This document shows, one piece after another, positions 8,938-18,879 of a stretch of 64,000 nucleotides of DNA. The notes beneath the pieces were generated by a model, which did not search any database, was not told where the DNA came from, and saw only the letters and a program-made list of their open reading frames with translations. The translations under genes and the position numbers were made by a program. Location of the stretch: the NCBI GenBank assembly GCA_948466335.1, contig CAOKAE010000008.1:1-64000 (forward strand), in the 5' to 3' direction. The DNA is from an uncultured Coriobacteriia bacterium. GTDB taxonomy: Bacteria > Actinomycetota > Coriobacteriia > Coriobacteriales > QAMH01. Position 1 is the first letter of the stretch. Each line of letters opens with the position of its first letter.

Positions 8938-9482
8938 TACTGAACCTTCTTTCCGTAGATTTCAGCAACGGTCATGTCGCGACGCGCCGCAACCTGCTGG
9001 GGGCTCTGGAGCTCCTTGAGGCCCTCGGCCGCGGCCTTGACGATGTTCATCGCGTTGTCGGTGCCGAGAGACTTGGACAGCACGTCCTTGACACCGGCGA
9101 GCTCGAGCAGGGCGCGAACCGGGCCACCGGCGATAACACCGGTACCGGGCGTTGCCGGCTTGAGCAGAACGCGACCAGCGGAGAACTCTCCGATGACCTC
9201 GTGGGGAATCGTGCCCTCCTCGGTCAGCGGAATCTTGAACATGTTCTTCTTGGCGTCCTCGACGCCCTTGCTGATGGCGATGGGCACCTCGGCGGACTTG
9301 CCCATGCCGACGCCAACGTTGCCGTTGCGATCGCCGACGACGACGAGCGCGGTCAGGCCAAAGCGACGGCCACCCTTGACGACCTTGGAAACGCGATTGA
9401 TGTAGACGACGCGCTCTTCGAGTTCGGGAGCCTGCTGAGCAGCCTGCCTGTTTGACTTCCTGTTGTTAGGCCTCTGTGCCAT
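8937..9482 (-). CDS. rpsE: Ribosomal protein uS5
   Basis: 30S protein involved in decoding accuracy and mRNA helicase activity. Clear motifs: [32 protein letters not shown] and [19 protein letters not shown]. 181 aa with a short polar N-terminal extension ([15 protein letters not shown]). Spc operon, between rplR and rpmD. Confidence 0.97.
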   Translation of the reverse strand: MAQRPNNRKSNRQAAQQAPELEERVVYINRVSKVVKGGRRFGLTALVVVGDRNGNVGVGMGKSAEVPIAISKGVEDAKKNMFKIPLTEEGTIPHEVIGEFSAGRVLLKPATPGTGVIAGGPVRALLELAGVKDVLSKSLGTDNAMNIVKAAAEGLKELQSPQQVAARRDMTVAEIYGKKVQ

Positions 9483-9494
9483 GTTTCCCTCCCC

Positions 9495-9863
9495 CTAGAA
9501 TTTCAGGCCGGCTTCGCGGGCGCCCTCGGCGAGCGCCTTGACACGGCCATGGTAGAGATTGCCGCCGCGGTCGAACACGACCTCGCCAATGCCCGCATTG
9601 AGGGCACGCTGGGCGATGAGCTTGCCCACCTCGGCAGCACCTTCGATATTGCCACCGCTCTTGCCGGTGGCCTTGATCTTCTCGTCAAGCGAGGATGCGC
9701 TTGCCAACGTGACGGCAGCGACATCGTCGATGACCTGAGCGTAGATGTTGGAGTTCGAACGCGTCACGCGCAGGCGCGGACGCTCGGGCGTACCCGCAAC
9801 CTTGCCACGCACGCGGCGCTGGCGACGTTGCAGTTTCGCCTTCTTTGCCTTGAGCTTATCCAT
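9495..9863 (-). CDS. rplR: Ribosomal protein uL18
   Basis: 5S rRNA-binding protein of the central protuberance. 122 aa; [19 protein letters not shown] and the end [19 protein letters not shown] are diagnostic. Between rplF and rpsE. Confidence 0.97.
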   Translation of the reverse strand: MDKLKAKKAKLQRRQRRVRGKVAGTPERPRLRVTRSNSNIYAQVIDDVAAVTLASASSLDEKIKATGKSGGNIEGAAEVGKLIAQRALNAGIGEVVFDRGGNLYHGRVKALAEGAREAGLKF

Positions 9864-9914
9864 ACTGAACCGTTCTCCTTGAATTCAACCGGTGCCACGA
9901 CCGGCATTCGTTTA

Positions 9915-10454
9915 CTACTTGGCTGCCTTGCCCTCTTTGCGGCGGACGTGCTCGCCCTGGTAGCGGATACCCTTGCCCTTGTACGGCTCGGGCTTGCGGT
10001 AGGCGCGGATGTCCGCGGCGACCTGTCCGACCAGCTGCTTGTCGATGCCGCTGATGTTGATGATCGTGGACTCGGGGCACTCGAACGTGATGCCGTCGAT
10101 GGCATCGACGATGACGGGATGCGAGAAGCCGAGGGTCATCTCGAGCTTGCCGCCCTTGAGTGCGGCACGGAAGCCGACGCCAACGAGCTCGAGGGTCTTG
10201 GAGTAGCCCTCGCTCACGCCGATAACCATGTTGTTGATCAGAGAACGGGTCAGGCCATGCATCGCGCGATTCTCGCGCGCATCGTTGGGACGCTCGACGA
10301 CGATGGAGCCGTCCTCGCCCAGGCTGATAGCCATATTCTCGTTGAAGGTCTGGGTGAGCTCACCCTTGGGACCCTTGACGGTAACGGTGTTGCCGTCAAT
10401 CTTTACCTCGACTCCGGCGGGAACCGGAATGGGCAACTTGCCAATACGCGACAT
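9915..10454 (-). CDS. rplF: Ribosomal protein uL6
   Basis: 50S protein near the factor-binding site. 179 aa beginning [17 protein letters not shown] and containing the C-terminal signature [15 protein letters not shown]. The ATG at 10454 has AAAGGAG about eight bases upstream. The open frame continues 24 codons further upstream but overlaps rpsH and lacks family similarity. Confidence 0.97.
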   Translation of the reverse strand: MSRIGKLPIPVPAGVEVKIDGNTVTVKGPKGELTQTFNENMAISLGEDGSIVVERPNDARENRAMHGLTRSLINNMVIGVSEGYSKTLELVGVGFRAALKGGKLEMTLGFSHPVIVDAIDGITFECPESTIINISGIDKQLVGQVAADIRAYRKPEPYKGKGIRYQGEHVRRKEGKAAK

Positions 10455-10476
10455 GTGTGTGCTCCTTTCTCGGTTC

Positions 10477-10875
10477 TTACCAGACGTATGCCAGGACCTC
10501 GCCGCCGACGCCGGCAATGCGGGCATCGCGATCGGTCATGACACCTTTGGACGTGGAGATGATGGCAGTGCCGAGACCACCCAGAACGCGGGGCAGCTCG
10601 TTCTTGCCAGCGTAGATGCGAAGTCCGGGCTTGGAAATGCGGCGCAGGCCACGAATGACCTTCTCCTTCTTGTCCCCGTACTTCAGCGTGATGAACAGCT
10701 CATCCTGCGGAGCCTTCGAGATGATCTCGTACTCCGTGATATAGCCCTCTTGCTTCATGATGCGAGCTATCTCGACGAGCTTTCGCGAAGACGGCATGGA
10801 AACCGTCTCCTTGTTCGCAGTGTTCGCGTTTCGAATACGCGTGAGCATATCTGCGATCGAATCGGTCGTGCTCAT
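10477..10875 (-). CDS. rpsH: Ribosomal protein uS8
   Basis: Primary 16S-binding protein; in other bacteria it represses the spc operon. 132 aa: [20 protein letters not shown] and [21 protein letters not shown] with [18 protein letters not shown] are diagnostic. Between rpsN and rplF. Confidence 0.97.
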   Translation of the reverse strand: MSTTDSIADMLTRIRNANTANKETVSMPSSRKLVEIARIMKQEGYITEYEIISKAPQDELFITLKYGDKKEKVIRGLRRISKPGLRIYAGKNELPRVLGGLGTAIISTSKGVMTDRDARIAGVGGEVLAYVW

Positions 10876-10978
10876 TGATTCCTCCTATGGTTCGTTGATG
10901 ACTGCTCCCAAGCGGTTCGCGTCCACCCGTGATGGCCGCGCCTATCTCGAGGCAGCCCAGCGTCTGCTCGTGCTTGCC

Positions 10979-11164
10979 TTACCAGCTTGCCTTGCGGACA
11001 CCGGGGAGTTCGCCTTTAAGGGCAAGTTCACGCAGGCAGATTCGGCACAGACCGAACTTGCGATAGACCGAATGCGGCCTGCCGCAGCGGTTGCAGCGCG
11101 TGTAGGCGCGCGTGCTGAACTTGGGCTCGCGCTTTGCCTTGGCGATCATCGATTTCTTTGCCAA
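10979..11164 (-). CDS. rpsZ: Ribosomal protein uS14, zinc type
   Basis: 30S head protein, 61 aa, the short zinc-binding form: [20 protein letters not shown] supplies two CxxC pairs. The zinc-free paralogue of about 100 aa is not in the window. Usual position between rplE and rpsH. Confidence 0.97.
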   Translation of the reverse strand: MAKKSMIAKAKREPKFSTRAYTRCNRCGRPHSVYRKFGLCRICLRELALKGELPGVRKASW

Positions 11165-11266
11165 TGCTCATCCTTTCCTGTTCGCGGGAAACGTGCATCT
11201 CCCGCTAAACTCCGATTGCTACACGAAAAAACGCGCAGCAATCGAACATTCTACCTTACTGTCCCA

Positions 11267-11809
11267 CTAAGCCGCAAACGGGAATCCGAAAGCGGTGAGA
11301 AGCGCCCTGCCCTCGTCGTCGGTCTTGGCGGTCGTCACGAACGTGATGTCCATGCCGCGGGTGCGATCGACCTTGTCGTAGTCGATCTCCGGGAAGATGA
11401 TCTGCTCGGTGACGCCCATCGAGTAGTTGCCATGACCGTCAAAGCTGTTGGCAGGCAGACCGCGGAAGTCGCGAATGCGGGGAATCGCAGCCGCGATGAG
11501 GCGGTCGAAGAACTCGTACATGCGGTCGCCGCGCAGGGTGACCTTGGCGCCAATGGGCATGCCCGCACGCAGCTTGAAGGTTGCGATGGACTTCTTGGCG
11601 CGGCAGATCATCGGCTGCTGGCCGGTGATGGTGCGCAGGTCCTCGACAGCGGCATCCATGAGCTTGCTGTCGGTTGCGGCGTCGCCGACGCCCATGTTGA
11701 CGACGATCTTCTCGAGCTTGGGAACGTCGTTCACGTTGGCAATGCCGAGCTCGTCCTTGAGTTTGGCGGCGAGCTCGTTGTAGTACTTCTCCTTGAGACG
11801 TGGTGCCAT
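11267..11809 (-). CDS. rplE: Ribosomal protein uL5
   Basis: 5S rRNA-binding protein that contacts the P-site tRNA. 180 aa; [34 protein letters not shown] and [20 protein letters not shown] are family motifs. It is separated from rplX by about 190 bp that hold a palindromic repeat. Confidence 0.97.
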   Translation of the reverse strand: MAPRLKEKYYNELAAKLKDELGIANVNDVPKLEKIVVNMGVGDAATDSKLMDAAVEDLRTITGQQPMICRAKKSIATFKLRAGMPIGAKVTLRGDRMYEFFDRLIAAAIPRIRDFRGLPANSFDGHGNYSMGVTEQIIFPEIDYDKVDRTRGMDITFVTTAKTDDEGRALLTAFGFPFAA

Positions 11810-11906
11810 GGTTCTAAACTCCTTCGAGATTTAAGGCGGGGTTTCCAACCTCGCCCCCTCCATACGGAGGGCCTAATTCCTACCTAATGCTTAGGCCGCT
11901 AGCGGC

Positions 11907-12001
11907 TAACGCAGTGCGTGAGATTGGCGCGAGCCGAGGGGCGAAGCGTACGAGATGGTACGTGAGCCTCTCGGCAAGCGCCAAGATTGCACGCTGCGTT
12001 A
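11907..12001. repeat. Large imperfect palindrome abutting rplX stop
   Basis: A 95 bp imperfect inverted repeat. The ends are TAACGCAG and CTGCGTTA, the apex is GTAC-GAGATG-GTAC, and the arms carry GAGATTGGCGC on the left and GCGCCAAGATTG on the right. The right end contains the rplX stop codon. The same design recurs after rplA, rplK and ispD (see findings). Just outside it, at 11893-11909, is a second small dyad, GCCGCTAGCGGC. Confidence 0.75.
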
Positions 12002-12316
12002 GTCGATAGCCTTGCCGCATTTCTTGCAGACGCGAGTCTTGCCATCCTCATCGACCTTGAAGCCGATACGGGTGGGCAGGCCGCACGACGGGCAGACCAG
12101 CATGACGTTGGAAACGTCGATGGCGGCCTCGCGGGTGTCGATGCCACCGTTGGGGTTGGCCTGCGTCGGGCGCAGCGCCTTGTGCACGAGGTTGACGCCC
12201 TGGACGGTGACGCGACCCTTCTCGGGATGGGCAAAGAGGACCTCGCCCTGTGCGCCCTTGTCCTTGCCGGCGATGACCTTGACGGTATCGCCTGTCTTGA
12301 TGTTCATCTTCGTCAT
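11999..12316 (-). CDS. rplX: Ribosomal protein uL24
   Basis: Assembly-initiating 50S protein with a KOW motif (KTGDTVKVIAGKDKGAQGEV). 105 aa. The C-terminal half contains a zinc-ribbon-like CPSCG and CKKCG pair, a known variant of L24. Start at MTKMNIKTGD with AAGGTGAG upstream. Its stop codon lies in the end of a palindromic repeat. Confidence 0.96.
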   Translation of the reverse strand: MTKMNIKTGDTVKVIAGKDKGAQGEVLFAHPEKGRVTVQGVNLVHKALRPTQANPNGGIDTREAAIDVSNVMLVCPSCGLPTRIGFKVDEDGKTRVCKKCGKAID

Positions 12317-12333
12317 CTTCTTCTCACCTTCCC

Positions 12334-12702
12334 CTAAAGCGTCTCGGGTGCGAGGGAGACGATCTTCATGAACTTGCGATCGCGCAGCTCACGGGCGACG
12401 GGCCCGAAAACGCGCGTGCCGCGGGGAGCGCCGGAGTCGTCAACCACGACGGCGGCGTTCTCGTCGAACTTGATGTAGGAGCCGTCCTTGCGACGGACCT
12501 CCTTCTTGAGACGGACGATGACGCAACGCACGACGTCGCCCTTCTTGACCTGACTGTTGGGAGCTGCCTCCTTGACGCTGCAGACGATGATGTCGCCCAG
12601 GCCGGCGTAGCGGCGCTTGGAGCCGCCGAGGACCTTGATGCACTGAACCTTCTGTGCACCGCTGTTGTCAGCAACAGTCAGCATTGATTGCATCTGAATC
12701 AT
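12334..12702 (-). CDS. rplN: Ribosomal protein uL14
   Basis: 50S intersubunit-bridge protein. 122 aa: [20 protein letters not shown] and [20 protein letters not shown] are diagnostic. GGAAGG seven bases upstream supports the first ATG. Confidence 0.97.
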   Translation of the reverse strand: MIQMQSMLTVADNSGAQKVQCIKVLGGSKRRYAGLGDIIVCSVKEAAPNSQVKKGDVVRCVIVRLKKEVRRKDGSYIKFDENAAVVVDDSGAPRGTRVFGPVARELRDRKFMKIVSLAPETL

Positions 12703-12730
12703 GAGAATACCTTCCTGCTACTTCAGCTGA

Positions 12731-12991
12731 CTACTTGGCCTTCTCGACGATGTCGAGCAGGCGCCAGCGCTTCTGCTTGGAGAGGGGACGAGTCTCCATG
12801 ATGCGGACGGTATCGCCCACACCCGCCTCGTTGCTCTCGTCATGCGCGTGGAACTTCTTGGTGGTGGTGATCATCTTGCCGTAGACGCGGTGCGGCTTGC
12901 GCTCCTCGATCTGCACGACGATGGTCTTGTCGTTTGTGGCCGAGACGACGACGCCCTGGCGAACCTTACGACGATTACGCTCTTCGCTCAT
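12731..12991 (-). CDS. rpsQ: Ribosomal protein uS17
   Basis: 16S rRNA-binding OB-fold protein. 86 aa: [39 protein letters not shown] and [12 protein letters not shown] are conserved. Between rpmC and rplN. Confidence 0.97.
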   Translation of the reverse strand: MSEERNRRKVRQGVVVSATNDKTIVVQIEERKPHRVYGKMITTTKKFHAHDESNEAGVGDTVRIMETRPLSKQKRWRLLDIVEKAK

Positions 12992-13010
12992 TTAGGTTTC
13001 GCTCCTTTCC

Positions 13011-13223
13011 TTAAGCGGTCGCTTCGGCTGCAGCGCGAATCTCGCGAGCGCGCAGCTCGGTGCAAATACGGGCAATGTCCTTCTTGACGACCTTCACGCG
13101 CGCGGTGTTGTCCAGCTGGCTCGTGGCCATCTGGAAACGCAGGTTAAAGAGCTCGGTGCGCGCTTCGGTCAGCTTGTCGTTGAGGTCGTCGGTAGTGAGC
13201 TCGCGGATCTCTGCAGGCTTCAT
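13011..13223 (-). CDS. rpmC: Ribosomal protein uL29
   Basis: 50S exit-tunnel protein and part of the trigger factor/SRP docking site. 70 aa, helical: [50 protein letters not shown]. Starts immediately after the rplP stop codon. Confidence 0.96.
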   Translation of the reverse strand: MKPAEIRELTTDDLNDKLTEARTELFNLRFQMATSQLDNTARVKVVKKDIARICTELRAREIRAAAEATA

Positions 13224-13766
13224 TTACTCGTCGCCTCCTTCTTCCTCAGTGGTGGCGGCAGCGGTGGCTGCAGCGGCGCTTTCCTTGGCGGCCTTGGAGC
13301 GACCACGCGCGGAGTCCTTGGCATGAAGCTTGGCGTACTCTGCGGCGCGCTCGGCGGCATTCTCGCGGAACACCATCTTGCACTTGATGGGCAGCTTGTT
13401 GATGGCAAGGCGCATGGCCTCGCGGGCATCGTCGGGCTGGACGCCATCGATCTCGAACATGATGCGGCCGGGCTTGACGACGGCCACCCACTCCTCGGGG
13501 TTGCCCTTGCCGGAACCCATGCGGGTCTCGGCCGGCTTCTTGGTGATGGGTTTGTCCGGGAAGATCGTGATCCACACGCGACCACCACGCTTCATGTAAC
13601 GGGTCATGGCGATACGAGCAGCCTCGATCTGGCGATTGGTGATCCAATGGGACTCGAGGGCCTGGATGCCATAGGAGCCGAAGTTGAGGTTGTTGCCTCC
13701 CTTGGACTTACCCTTCATGGAACCGCGCTGGACCTTGCGGTGCTTGATGCGCTTGGGCATTAACAT
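13224..13766 (-). CDS. rplP: Ribosomal protein uL16 with extended C-terminus
   Basis: 50S protein near the A-site tRNA elbow. Core motifs [33 protein letters not shown] and [19 protein letters not shown]. The start at 13766 (MLMPKR) overlaps the rpsC stop as TAATG. The protein is 180 aa, about 40 longer than usual, because of an Ala/Lys/Ser- then Glu-rich tail after residue 140. Confidence 0.96.
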   Translation of the reverse strand: MLMPKRIKHRKVQRGSMKGKSKGGNNLNFGSYGIQALESHWITNRQIEAARIAMTRYMKRGGRVWITIFPDKPITKKPAETRMGSGKGNPEEWVAVVKPGRIMFEIDGVQPDDAREAMRLAINKLPIKCKMVFRENAAERAAEYAKLHAKDSARGRSKAAKESAAAATAAATTEEEGGDE

Positions 13767-14476
13767 TAGCGATCCCTCCTCTCGCCACGACGGCCGCGGC
13801 CGCGACGCTGGGCGGACGTGCCCTCGAGCGCAGGATTCTTCTTGTCCTGGCCGGGAAGGACCTCGCCATAGTAGACCCAGACCTTGATGCCGCAGGAACC
13901 CATCGTGGTGTGGGCGGTGGCAAAACCATAGTCGATCATCGCACGCAGGGTGTGCAGGGGCACGCGGCCCTCGCGATACCACTCGCGGCGGCTCATCTCG
14001 GCGCCACCGAGGCGGCCGGAGCACTGGATACGGATGCCCTGGGCACCCGACTTGCGAGCGGACTGCACGGCCTTGCGCATGGCGCGGCGGAACGCGACGC
14101 GTCCCTCGAGCTGCTCGGCGATGGACTGCGCGATGAGATTGGCGTCGAGCTCGGGGCGCTTGACCTCGATGACCTCAACGCTCACGTGACCGCCGGAGAT
14201 CTTCTCGAGCTCCTTGCGGAGCACGTCGACCTCGGCGCCCTTCTTGCCGATGACGATACCCGGACGGGCGGTCGTGATGATGACCTTGATCTTGTCGCCG
14301 GCTCGCTCGATCTCCACGCGAGAAAGGGCGGCATTGCTGAGCTTCTTCTCGACGTACTTGCGCAGCTTGAGATCGTTCTCGAGCGTGGCGGCGTAATCGT
14401 TACCCGCATACCAGCGGCTGCGCCAATCCTCGGTGATGCCAAGGCGGAAGCCTGTCGGCTTAACTTTCTGACCCAT
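13766..14476 (-). CDS. rpsC: Ribosomal protein uS3
   Basis: 30S head protein lining the mRNA entry. 236 aa; [18 protein letters not shown], the KH-domain segment [19 protein letters not shown], and the C-terminal domain [20 protein letters not shown] basic Arg-rich tail ends the protein. Overlaps rplP by one base. Confidence 0.97.
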   Translation of the reverse strand: MGQKVKPTGFRLGITEDWRSRWYAGNDYAATLENDLKLRKYVEKKLSNAALSRVEIERAGDKIKVIITTARPGIVIGKKGAEVDVLRKELEKISGGHVSVEVIEVKRPELDANLIAQSIAEQLEGRVAFRRAMRKAVQSARKSGAQGIRIQCSGRLGGAEMSRREWYREGRVPLHTLRAMIDYGFATAHTTMGSCGIKVWVYYGEVLPGQDKKNPALEGTSAQRRGRGRRGERRDR

Positions 14477-14481
14477 GACCC

Positions 14482-14823
14482 TTACGCCTCCTCTCGCGTA
14501 GCTACGATGATGGTGATGTGGCTCGTGCGCTTCATGATGGGGCTTGCGGAGCCCTTGGCGCGCGGGCGGTAACGCTTCATGGTCGGACCCTCGTCGACAT
14601 AGGCGGCCTTGATGACCAGGTTCTCCGGGCGCACGCCATACTTGTTCTCGGCGTTGGCAGCGGCCGAAGAAACGACCTTGGAGACGACCTCGGAAATCGC
14701 GCGCTCGTTGAAACGCAGGATGTCGAGGGCGTCGACGACCTCCTTGCCGCGAATCTTGTCAACGACGATGCGCGCCTTGCGCGGAGAAACGCGCACGTAC
14801 TTTGCAACGGCTTTAGCTTGCAT
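14482..14823 (-). CDS. rplV: Ribosomal protein uL22
   Basis: Exit-tunnel 50S protein; its loop contributes to macrolide response. 113 aa: [20 protein letters not shown] and [20 protein letters not shown] are diagnostic. Between rpsS and rpsC. Confidence 0.97.
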   Translation of the reverse strand: MQAKAVAKYVRVSPRKARIVVDKIRGKEVVDALDILRFNERAISEVVSKVVSSAAANAENKYGVRPENLVIKAAYVDEGPTMKRYRPRAKGSASPIMKRTSHITIIVATREEA

Positions 14824-14834
14824 TTGCGCTCCTC

Positions 14835-15095
14835 CTAATCCTTCTTATGGGCGCGGAACGTGCGGGACGGGGAAAACTCGCCCAGCTTGTGTCCGACCAT
14901 AGACTCGGTGACATAGACGGGGACGTGACGACGGCCGTCGTGCACGGCGATGGTGTGACCCACCATCTCGGGGAAGATCGTCGAAGAACGGCTCCAGGTC
15001 TTGATGACGTTCTTCTCGCCAGCCTCGTTCATCGCAATGATGCGCTCGAGGAGGCGCGGCTCCACATAGGGGCCCTTCTTGAGACTTCTACTCAC
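14835..15095 (-). CDS. rpsS: Ribosomal protein uS19
   Basis: 30S head protein. 86 aa: [39 protein letters not shown] and [19 protein letters not shown]. Between rplB and rplV. Confidence 0.97.
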   Translation of the reverse strand: MSRSLKKGPYVEPRLLERIIAMNEAGEKNVIKTWSRSSTIFPEMVGHTIAVHDGRRHVPVYVTESMVGHKLGEFSPSRTFRAHKKD

Positions 15096-15110
15096 GGTTA
15101 TCTCCTTCGA

Positions 15111-15941
15111 TTACTTCTTGCGACGACGGATGATGAGCCTACCCGACGCCTTCTTGGGGTTACGCGTACGATGACCCTTGGTGGGAACGCCCCACGGGGT
15201 AACCGGATGACGACCGGCGGACTTGTTCTTGCCCTCGCCACCACCATGCGGGTGGTCGACGGGGTTCATGACGGTACCGCGGACGGTAGGACGCACACCC
15301 ATCCAACGCTTGCGACCGGCCTTGCCGATACGAATGTTGGAGTGCTCGGCATTGCCGACCTCGCCGACGGTGGCACGGCAGTCGAGCAGGACGCGACGCA
15401 TCTCGGAACTCGGCATGCGCAGGATGGCGTAGCCGCTCTCCTTACCCATGAGCTGGATGCTCGTACCGGCGCTGCGAGCCATGGCGGCACCCTTGCCCGG
15501 CTGGAACTCGACGGCATGCACGAGCGTACCGACGGGGATGTTGGCCAGCGGCAGGGCGTTGCCCGGCTTGATGTCGGCTTCGGGGCCCGACTCGACGACG
15601 TCGCCGACCTTGAGGCCCTTGGGCTGCAGGATGTATGCCTTGGCACCATCTGCGTAGTTGAGCAGCGCGATGCGCGCGGAACGGTTCGGGTCGTACTCGA
15701 TGGACGCGACCTTGGCCGGGATGCCATCCTTGCGACGCTTGAAGTCGATCTTGCGATACTTGCGCTTGTGGCCACCACCCTGGTGACGGGTCGTGATGCG
15801 ACCATAGTTATTGCGGCCGGCCTTCTTGGGCAACGGCTCCAGCAGCGACTTCTCGGGGGTCGTCGTCGTGATCTCTGCGAAATCAGAGACCGTCTGGAAA
15901 CGACGTCCCGGGGAAGACGGCTTGTACTTCCTTACTCCCAT
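15111..15941 (-). CDS. rplB: Ribosomal protein uL2
   Basis: Peptidyl-transferase-centre-associated 50S protein. 276 aa. [36 protein letters not shown] and [20 protein letters not shown] (with the functionally important His) are present. The ATG at 15941 has AAAGGAG eight bases upstream and gives MGVRKYKP; 39 further in-frame codons upstream are unrelated to L2. Confidence 0.98.
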   Translation of the reverse strand: MGVRKYKPSSPGRRFQTVSDFAEITTTTPEKSLLEPLPKKAGRNNYGRITTRHQGGGHKRKYRKIDFKRRKDGIPAKVASIEYDPNRSARIALLNYADGAKAYILQPKGLKVGDVVESGPEADIKPGNALPLANIPVGTLVHAVEFQPGKGAAMARSAGTSIQLMGKESGYAILRMPSSEMRRVLLDCRATVGEVGNAEHSNIRIGKAGRKRWMGVRPTVRGTVMNPVDHPHGGGEGKNKSAGRHPVTPWGVPTKGHRTRNPKKASGRLIIRRRKK

Positions 15942-15971
15942 GAACAAACTCCTTTGCTCCGATGGCCGCTC

Positions 15972-16011
15972 AACCGCTATGGGATGGGAGGCGGTGCACC
16001 TCCATACGGTT
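15972..16011 (-). other. Hairpin in the rplW-rplB spacer
   Basis: The 165 bp between rplW and rplB contains a nested dyad: AACCGCTATGG pairs with CCATACGGTT with one bulge, and inside it GGAGG pairs with CCTCC. No ORF with coding signature is visible in this spacer. It may be an RNA stability or attenuation element; there is no T-run. Confidence 0.4.
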
Positions 16012-16106
16012 GTCGACTCCGGACTTACCACGGTGCCGGGTGACTCCTCATGAAGCACTCGACACCCTTGAAGCCTCCCCGCACCAAGGAAAGGCTCGGT
16101 TACCGA

Positions 16107-16394
16107 TTAATCCTGGCTTGCGAACAGCTCGATCTTGTCACCCTCGGCGAGCGTGACGATGGCCTTCTTCCAGGTACGCGTGCGACCCTGAACGTAGCGC
16201 TGACGCTTGGGCTTGGACTTCACGTTGGCGGTGTTCACCTTCGTGACGTGCACGTTGAAAATCTCCTCGATCGCCTTGGCAATCTCGATCTTGCTGGCGG
16301 TCTTGGCGACCTCGAACGTGTAACGGTTGAAGTCCTGCATGTCGAACGAACGCTCGGTGATGATCGGGCGAATGATGATCTGACGTGCCTCCAT
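16107..16394 (-). CDS. rplW: Ribosomal protein uL23
   Basis: Exit-tunnel 50S protein that docks trigger factor and SRP. 95 aa: [38 protein letters not shown] and [20 protein letters not shown]. Start overlaps the rplD stop as TAATG. Confidence 0.97.
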   Translation of the reverse strand: MEARQIIIRPIITERSFDMQDFNRYTFEVAKTASKIEIAKAIEEIFNVHVTKVNTANVKSKPKRQRYVQGRTRTWKKAIVTLAEGDKIELFASQD

Positions 16395-17017
16395 TAGCTC
16401 AGCACCTCCTGGACATACTCGACGGCGTCCTTGGTCATGACCAGAGACCCGTTATCGAGCAGGTCATAGGTGTTGGACTCGGAAGCGCCGATGACGCGAA
16501 CCTTCTCGAGGTTGCGGAAGGAAAGGAACGAGTTGACGTCCTCGTCATTGACGACGACGGTGACGCGACCCTTGCAACCGAGGGCCTCGAGGGCCTTGGC
16601 AGCAGCCTTGGTCGAGGGCTTGTCGAAGTTGAAGCCGTCGACGACGAAGAGCTCGTCTGCCGCGAGCTTGCCGGAAAGCACGGAGGCCATGGCGAGCTTG
16701 ACGACCTTGTTGTTCACGCGGAACGCGTAGGAACGGGGATGCGGACCGAAGACGACGCCACCATGACGGAACTGAGCGGCGCGCGTCGTGCCCTGGCGAG
16801 CACGGCCGGTACCCTTCTGGCGGAACGGCTTGCGGCCACCGCCGGAAACCTGACCACGCGTCTTGGTGTCGTGCGTACCCTGGCGACGAGCCGCCATCTG
16901 GCTGCGGACAACCTGATGGATGCATGCGCCATTGGGCTCGATGGCGAAGATGCCATCGGAGACCTCGATCGTGCCCGCAGACTTGCCAGCGGAGTCAGTG
17001 ATCTTGATTTGTGCCAT
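16394..17017 (-). CDS. rplD: Ribosomal protein uL4
   Basis: 50S protein with a loop reaching into the exit tunnel; in enterics it represses the S10 operon. 207 aa: [55 protein letters not shown]. The ATG at 17017 gives the expected short N-terminus ([11 protein letters not shown]). The frame is open further upstream but without similarity. Confidence 0.97.
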   Translation of the reverse strand: MAQIKITDSAGKSAGTIEVSDGIFAIEPNGACIHQVVRSQMAARRQGTHDTKTRGQVSGGGRKPFRQKGTGRARQGTTRAAQFRHGGVVFGPHPRSYAFRVNNKVVKLAMASVLSGKLAADELFVVDGFNFDKPSTKAAAKALEALGCKGRVTVVVNDEDVNSFLSFRNLEKVRVIGASESNTYDLLDNGSLVMTKDAVEYVQEVLS

Positions 17018-17031
17018 TGATCTGCCCTCCT

Positions 17032-17652
17032 CTAAGCCATGCGGATCTGAACGAGAGCGCCCTTGCCACCGGGAACGGCACCCTTGACCAACAGAAGATT
17101 GTTCTCCTCGTCCACGCGCACCAGCTTGAGGTTGCGAACCGTGACGCGGTCGCAGCCCATGTGGCCGGGAAGACGCAGACCCTTGAGAACGCGTGCGGGG
17201 TAAGCGCACATGCCCACCGAACCGGGAGCACGGTGGAAGTGGTGGCCGTGGCCACCGGGACCGCCAGCGAAGCCATAACGCTTGATGACGCCGGCGAAAC
17301 CCTTGCCCTTGCTCACGCCGATGACGTCGACCTTGTCGACATCGTTGAACGCCTCGACGGTGAGGGTGTCACCGACTGCATGCTCCGAGGCATCCTCGAC
17401 GCGGACTTCGCGCAGGTAACGCATGGGGGCAACGCCCGCCTTCGCGAAGTGACCCTGCATGGGCTTGTTGACCTTCTTTTCCTTGATGTCACCGAAACCG
17501 ATCTGAACGGCCTCATAGCCGTCGGTCTCGGTGGTCTTGACCTGCGAGATAACGCAGGGGCCAGCCTGGATGACGGTCACGGGGACGATGGTGTCGTCTT
17601 CGCCCCACACTTGCGTCATGCCCAGCTTGCGGCCGAGAATCGTGTTGACCAT
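17032..17652 (-). CDS. rplC: Ribosomal protein uL3
   Basis: 50S protein close to the peptidyl-transferase centre. 206 aa: MVNTILGRKLGMTQVWGED, SKGKGFAGVIKRYGFAGGP and RAPGSVGMCAYPARVLKG. I start at ATG 17652; a TTG two codons earlier is less likely. This is the first gene of the uninterrupted S10-spc-alpha run. rpsJ, its usual upstream neighbour, lies 4.1 kb away, so rplC must have its own promoter here. Confidence 0.97.
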   Translation of the reverse strand: MVNTILGRKLGMTQVWGEDDTIVPVTVIQAGPCVISQVKTTETDGYEAVQIGFGDIKEKKVNKPMQGHFAKAGVAPMRYLREVRVEDASEHAVGDTLTVEAFNDVDKVDVIGVSKGKGFAGVIKRYGFAGGPGGHGHHFHRAPGSVGMCAYPARVLKGLRLPGHMGCDRVTVRNLKLVRVDEENNLLLVKGAVPGGKGALVQIRMA

Positions 17653-18039
17653 TATCAACCTTACTGTCAGGCGATCTTGAGGCGGAAAGCACCTTGCTTT
17701 CTCTCAGCGGATCGCGGCTTCGAGCCTCCTCCCTTTGCACGTGAGATTTGCGCCAGGAGATAGACACAGTACGCCCGTGAGCGCACAGCGTTCGTTATAT
17801 TACTCCACTTGATGAGGGAAGGCTAGAAAAAGTTTGGGAGGATGCGGGCGTTGGGCGGACGACTGGGCATGAAAGAAGCTCGTGTTTTGCCGGAGGATGC
17901 GCGCAGGCAGGCCGCCTCGCCTCGATGGTCGCTCCCCGACGGCCCACTTCGTGGTCCTTTCGGCTCGCTCCCTTAACCTCGGCTCGACGACCTGCCTGCG
18001 CGTATGGAGAACGCTTATGAGGATTCAAGCACGCCAATG
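17653..18039. other. Gene-free leader ahead of rplC
   Basis: Nothing here has a convincing coding signature; an 80-codon minus-strand frame is compositionally random and has no ribosome-binding site. This region must contain the promoter for rplC and the downstream ribosomal genes. On the minus strand the best -10 candidate is TAATAT (plus positions 17797-17802), but no good -35 lies 16-18 bp upstream. The right part is a 103 bp imperfect palindrome, listed separately. Confidence 0.5.
17900..18002. repeat. 103 bp imperfect palindrome upstream of rplC
   Basis: Its 15 bp ends match as inverted repeats with one mismatch (CGCGCAGGCAGG plus 3), and the centre is CCACTTCGTGG with partly complementary arms between. 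It lies just downstream of the antitoxin gene and upstream of the rplC leader. The size and shape resemble the other large palindromes in the window, but the AAGATTG arm motif is absent. Confidence 0.6.
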
Positions 18040-18441
18040 CTAATGAAGCTCATAGGCTCGATCCGTCCTCTTTTCGCCCGGTGTCTTGCGAGCAGCAGTA
18101 ACAACTTGTATTTGTGGAGAGGCGGATTCGGCATTGACAACAGGAGCCCTGCCCTCGTGAGGTATGAGCCTCGGCGCGACCACATCGCAGCCAAGGGCCT
18201 CCGCGAGCTTCGCCACTGTACTGAAACGGGGGTTTGACCCATTCGACAACAACTTCGAAATAGCGGCGGGAGTGACGCCCATGGCATCCGCAAGGTCCTT
18301 TTGCTTGATGCCCAGCTCCTTCATGCGGATGTGCACATCGGCAAGAAGATCAAGGGTCATCTTCGCCGCCATGAGTTCCCAAGTGAATTCGTCGAACTCC
18401 TCGGTGCCGAGAAAATCGTCTAGCGTCATCTTCATGGTCAT
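18040..18441 (-). CDS. HigA-like XRE antitoxin
   Basis: Predicted DNA-binding antitoxin that would neutralise the upstream toxin and repress its own operon. The middle of the 133 aa protein is an XRE-type helix-turn-helix: RMKELGIKQKDLADAMGV then TPAAISKLLSNGSNPRFSTV and AKLAEALGCDV. It starts one base after the toxin stop codon, so the two are translated together. The toxin-first order is typical of HigBA systems. The C-terminal 40 residues are polar and look unstructured. Family assignment comes from motif recognition only. Confidence 0.82.
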   Translation of the reverse strand: MTMKMTLDDFLGTEEFDEFTWELMAAKMTLDLLADVHIRMKELGIKQKDLADAMGVTPAAISKLLSNGSNPRFSTVAKLAEALGCDVVAPRLIPHEGRAPVVNAESASPQIQVVTAARKTPGEKRTDRAYELH

Positions 18442-18442
18442 G

Positions 18443-18856
18443 TCAATCCGCCTCCTCGAGAAGCCTGATAGCTATTGTCCTCCTAGTTTCAACTTGCCTT
18501 ATCATCTCGACCATCGTTTTATGCTTGTGAGCTTCGAACGCATCCAACATCGCAAGCTTCTTTCTCCTTCTATCATGATAGGTAACGACTCTCCAAAGCG
18601 TACGCTTAACACGAATCTCGACAAGACAGAGATTATCGGATGTACTTACGGGCTCTATGTAGCTACAGCCGAAAGCAAATTTCATGCCTTCTTCGTAACC
18701 GAAACCGTCAATTTTCTCGATGATCCTATACAGCTCAGCAAGAGCAGGCCAATCTTTTTTGAAGCGCTTCTGGAGAATGTTCCTCGCTTCCCCCTCCCTT
18801 GCGAGTAGGAAAACGAAGTCCGCTATCGGCTCGAGAAACCAGCTTCCTTCGCTCAT
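18443..18856 (-). CDS. HigB/RelE-superfamily toxin (Gp49-like)
   Basis: Predicted ribosome-dependent mRNA interferase. The 137 aa protein ends with the Gp49-like core: strand LCLVEIRVKRTLWRVVTYHD, then RRRKKLAMLDAFEAHKHKTM, which resembles the family's R-x-hydrophobic-hydrophobic-Y then L-x-x-F-x-K-K pattern. It is followed after one base by an XRE antitoxin. The promoter TTGCCC-17-TATAAT ends about 25 bp upstream. The pair is inserted beside the S10 operon, and its sequence is more A/T-rich than the ribosomal genes. Catalytic residues cannot be fixed by eye. Confidence 0.75.
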   Translation of the reverse strand: MSEGSWFLEPIADFVFLLAREGEARNILQKRFKKDWPALAELYRIIEKIDGFGYEEGMKFAFGCSYIEPVSTSDNLCLVEIRVKRTLWRVVTYHDRRRKKLAMLDAFEAHKHKTMVEMIRQVETRRTIAIRLLEEAD

Positions 18857-18879
18857 GCGCTTCTCCTTCTGTAAGTTAA

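Noticed and set aside
17795-18037. 80-codon minus-strand frame upstream of rplC
   Set aside because: No ribosome-binding site and random composition; it runs through a palindrome and a promoter region.
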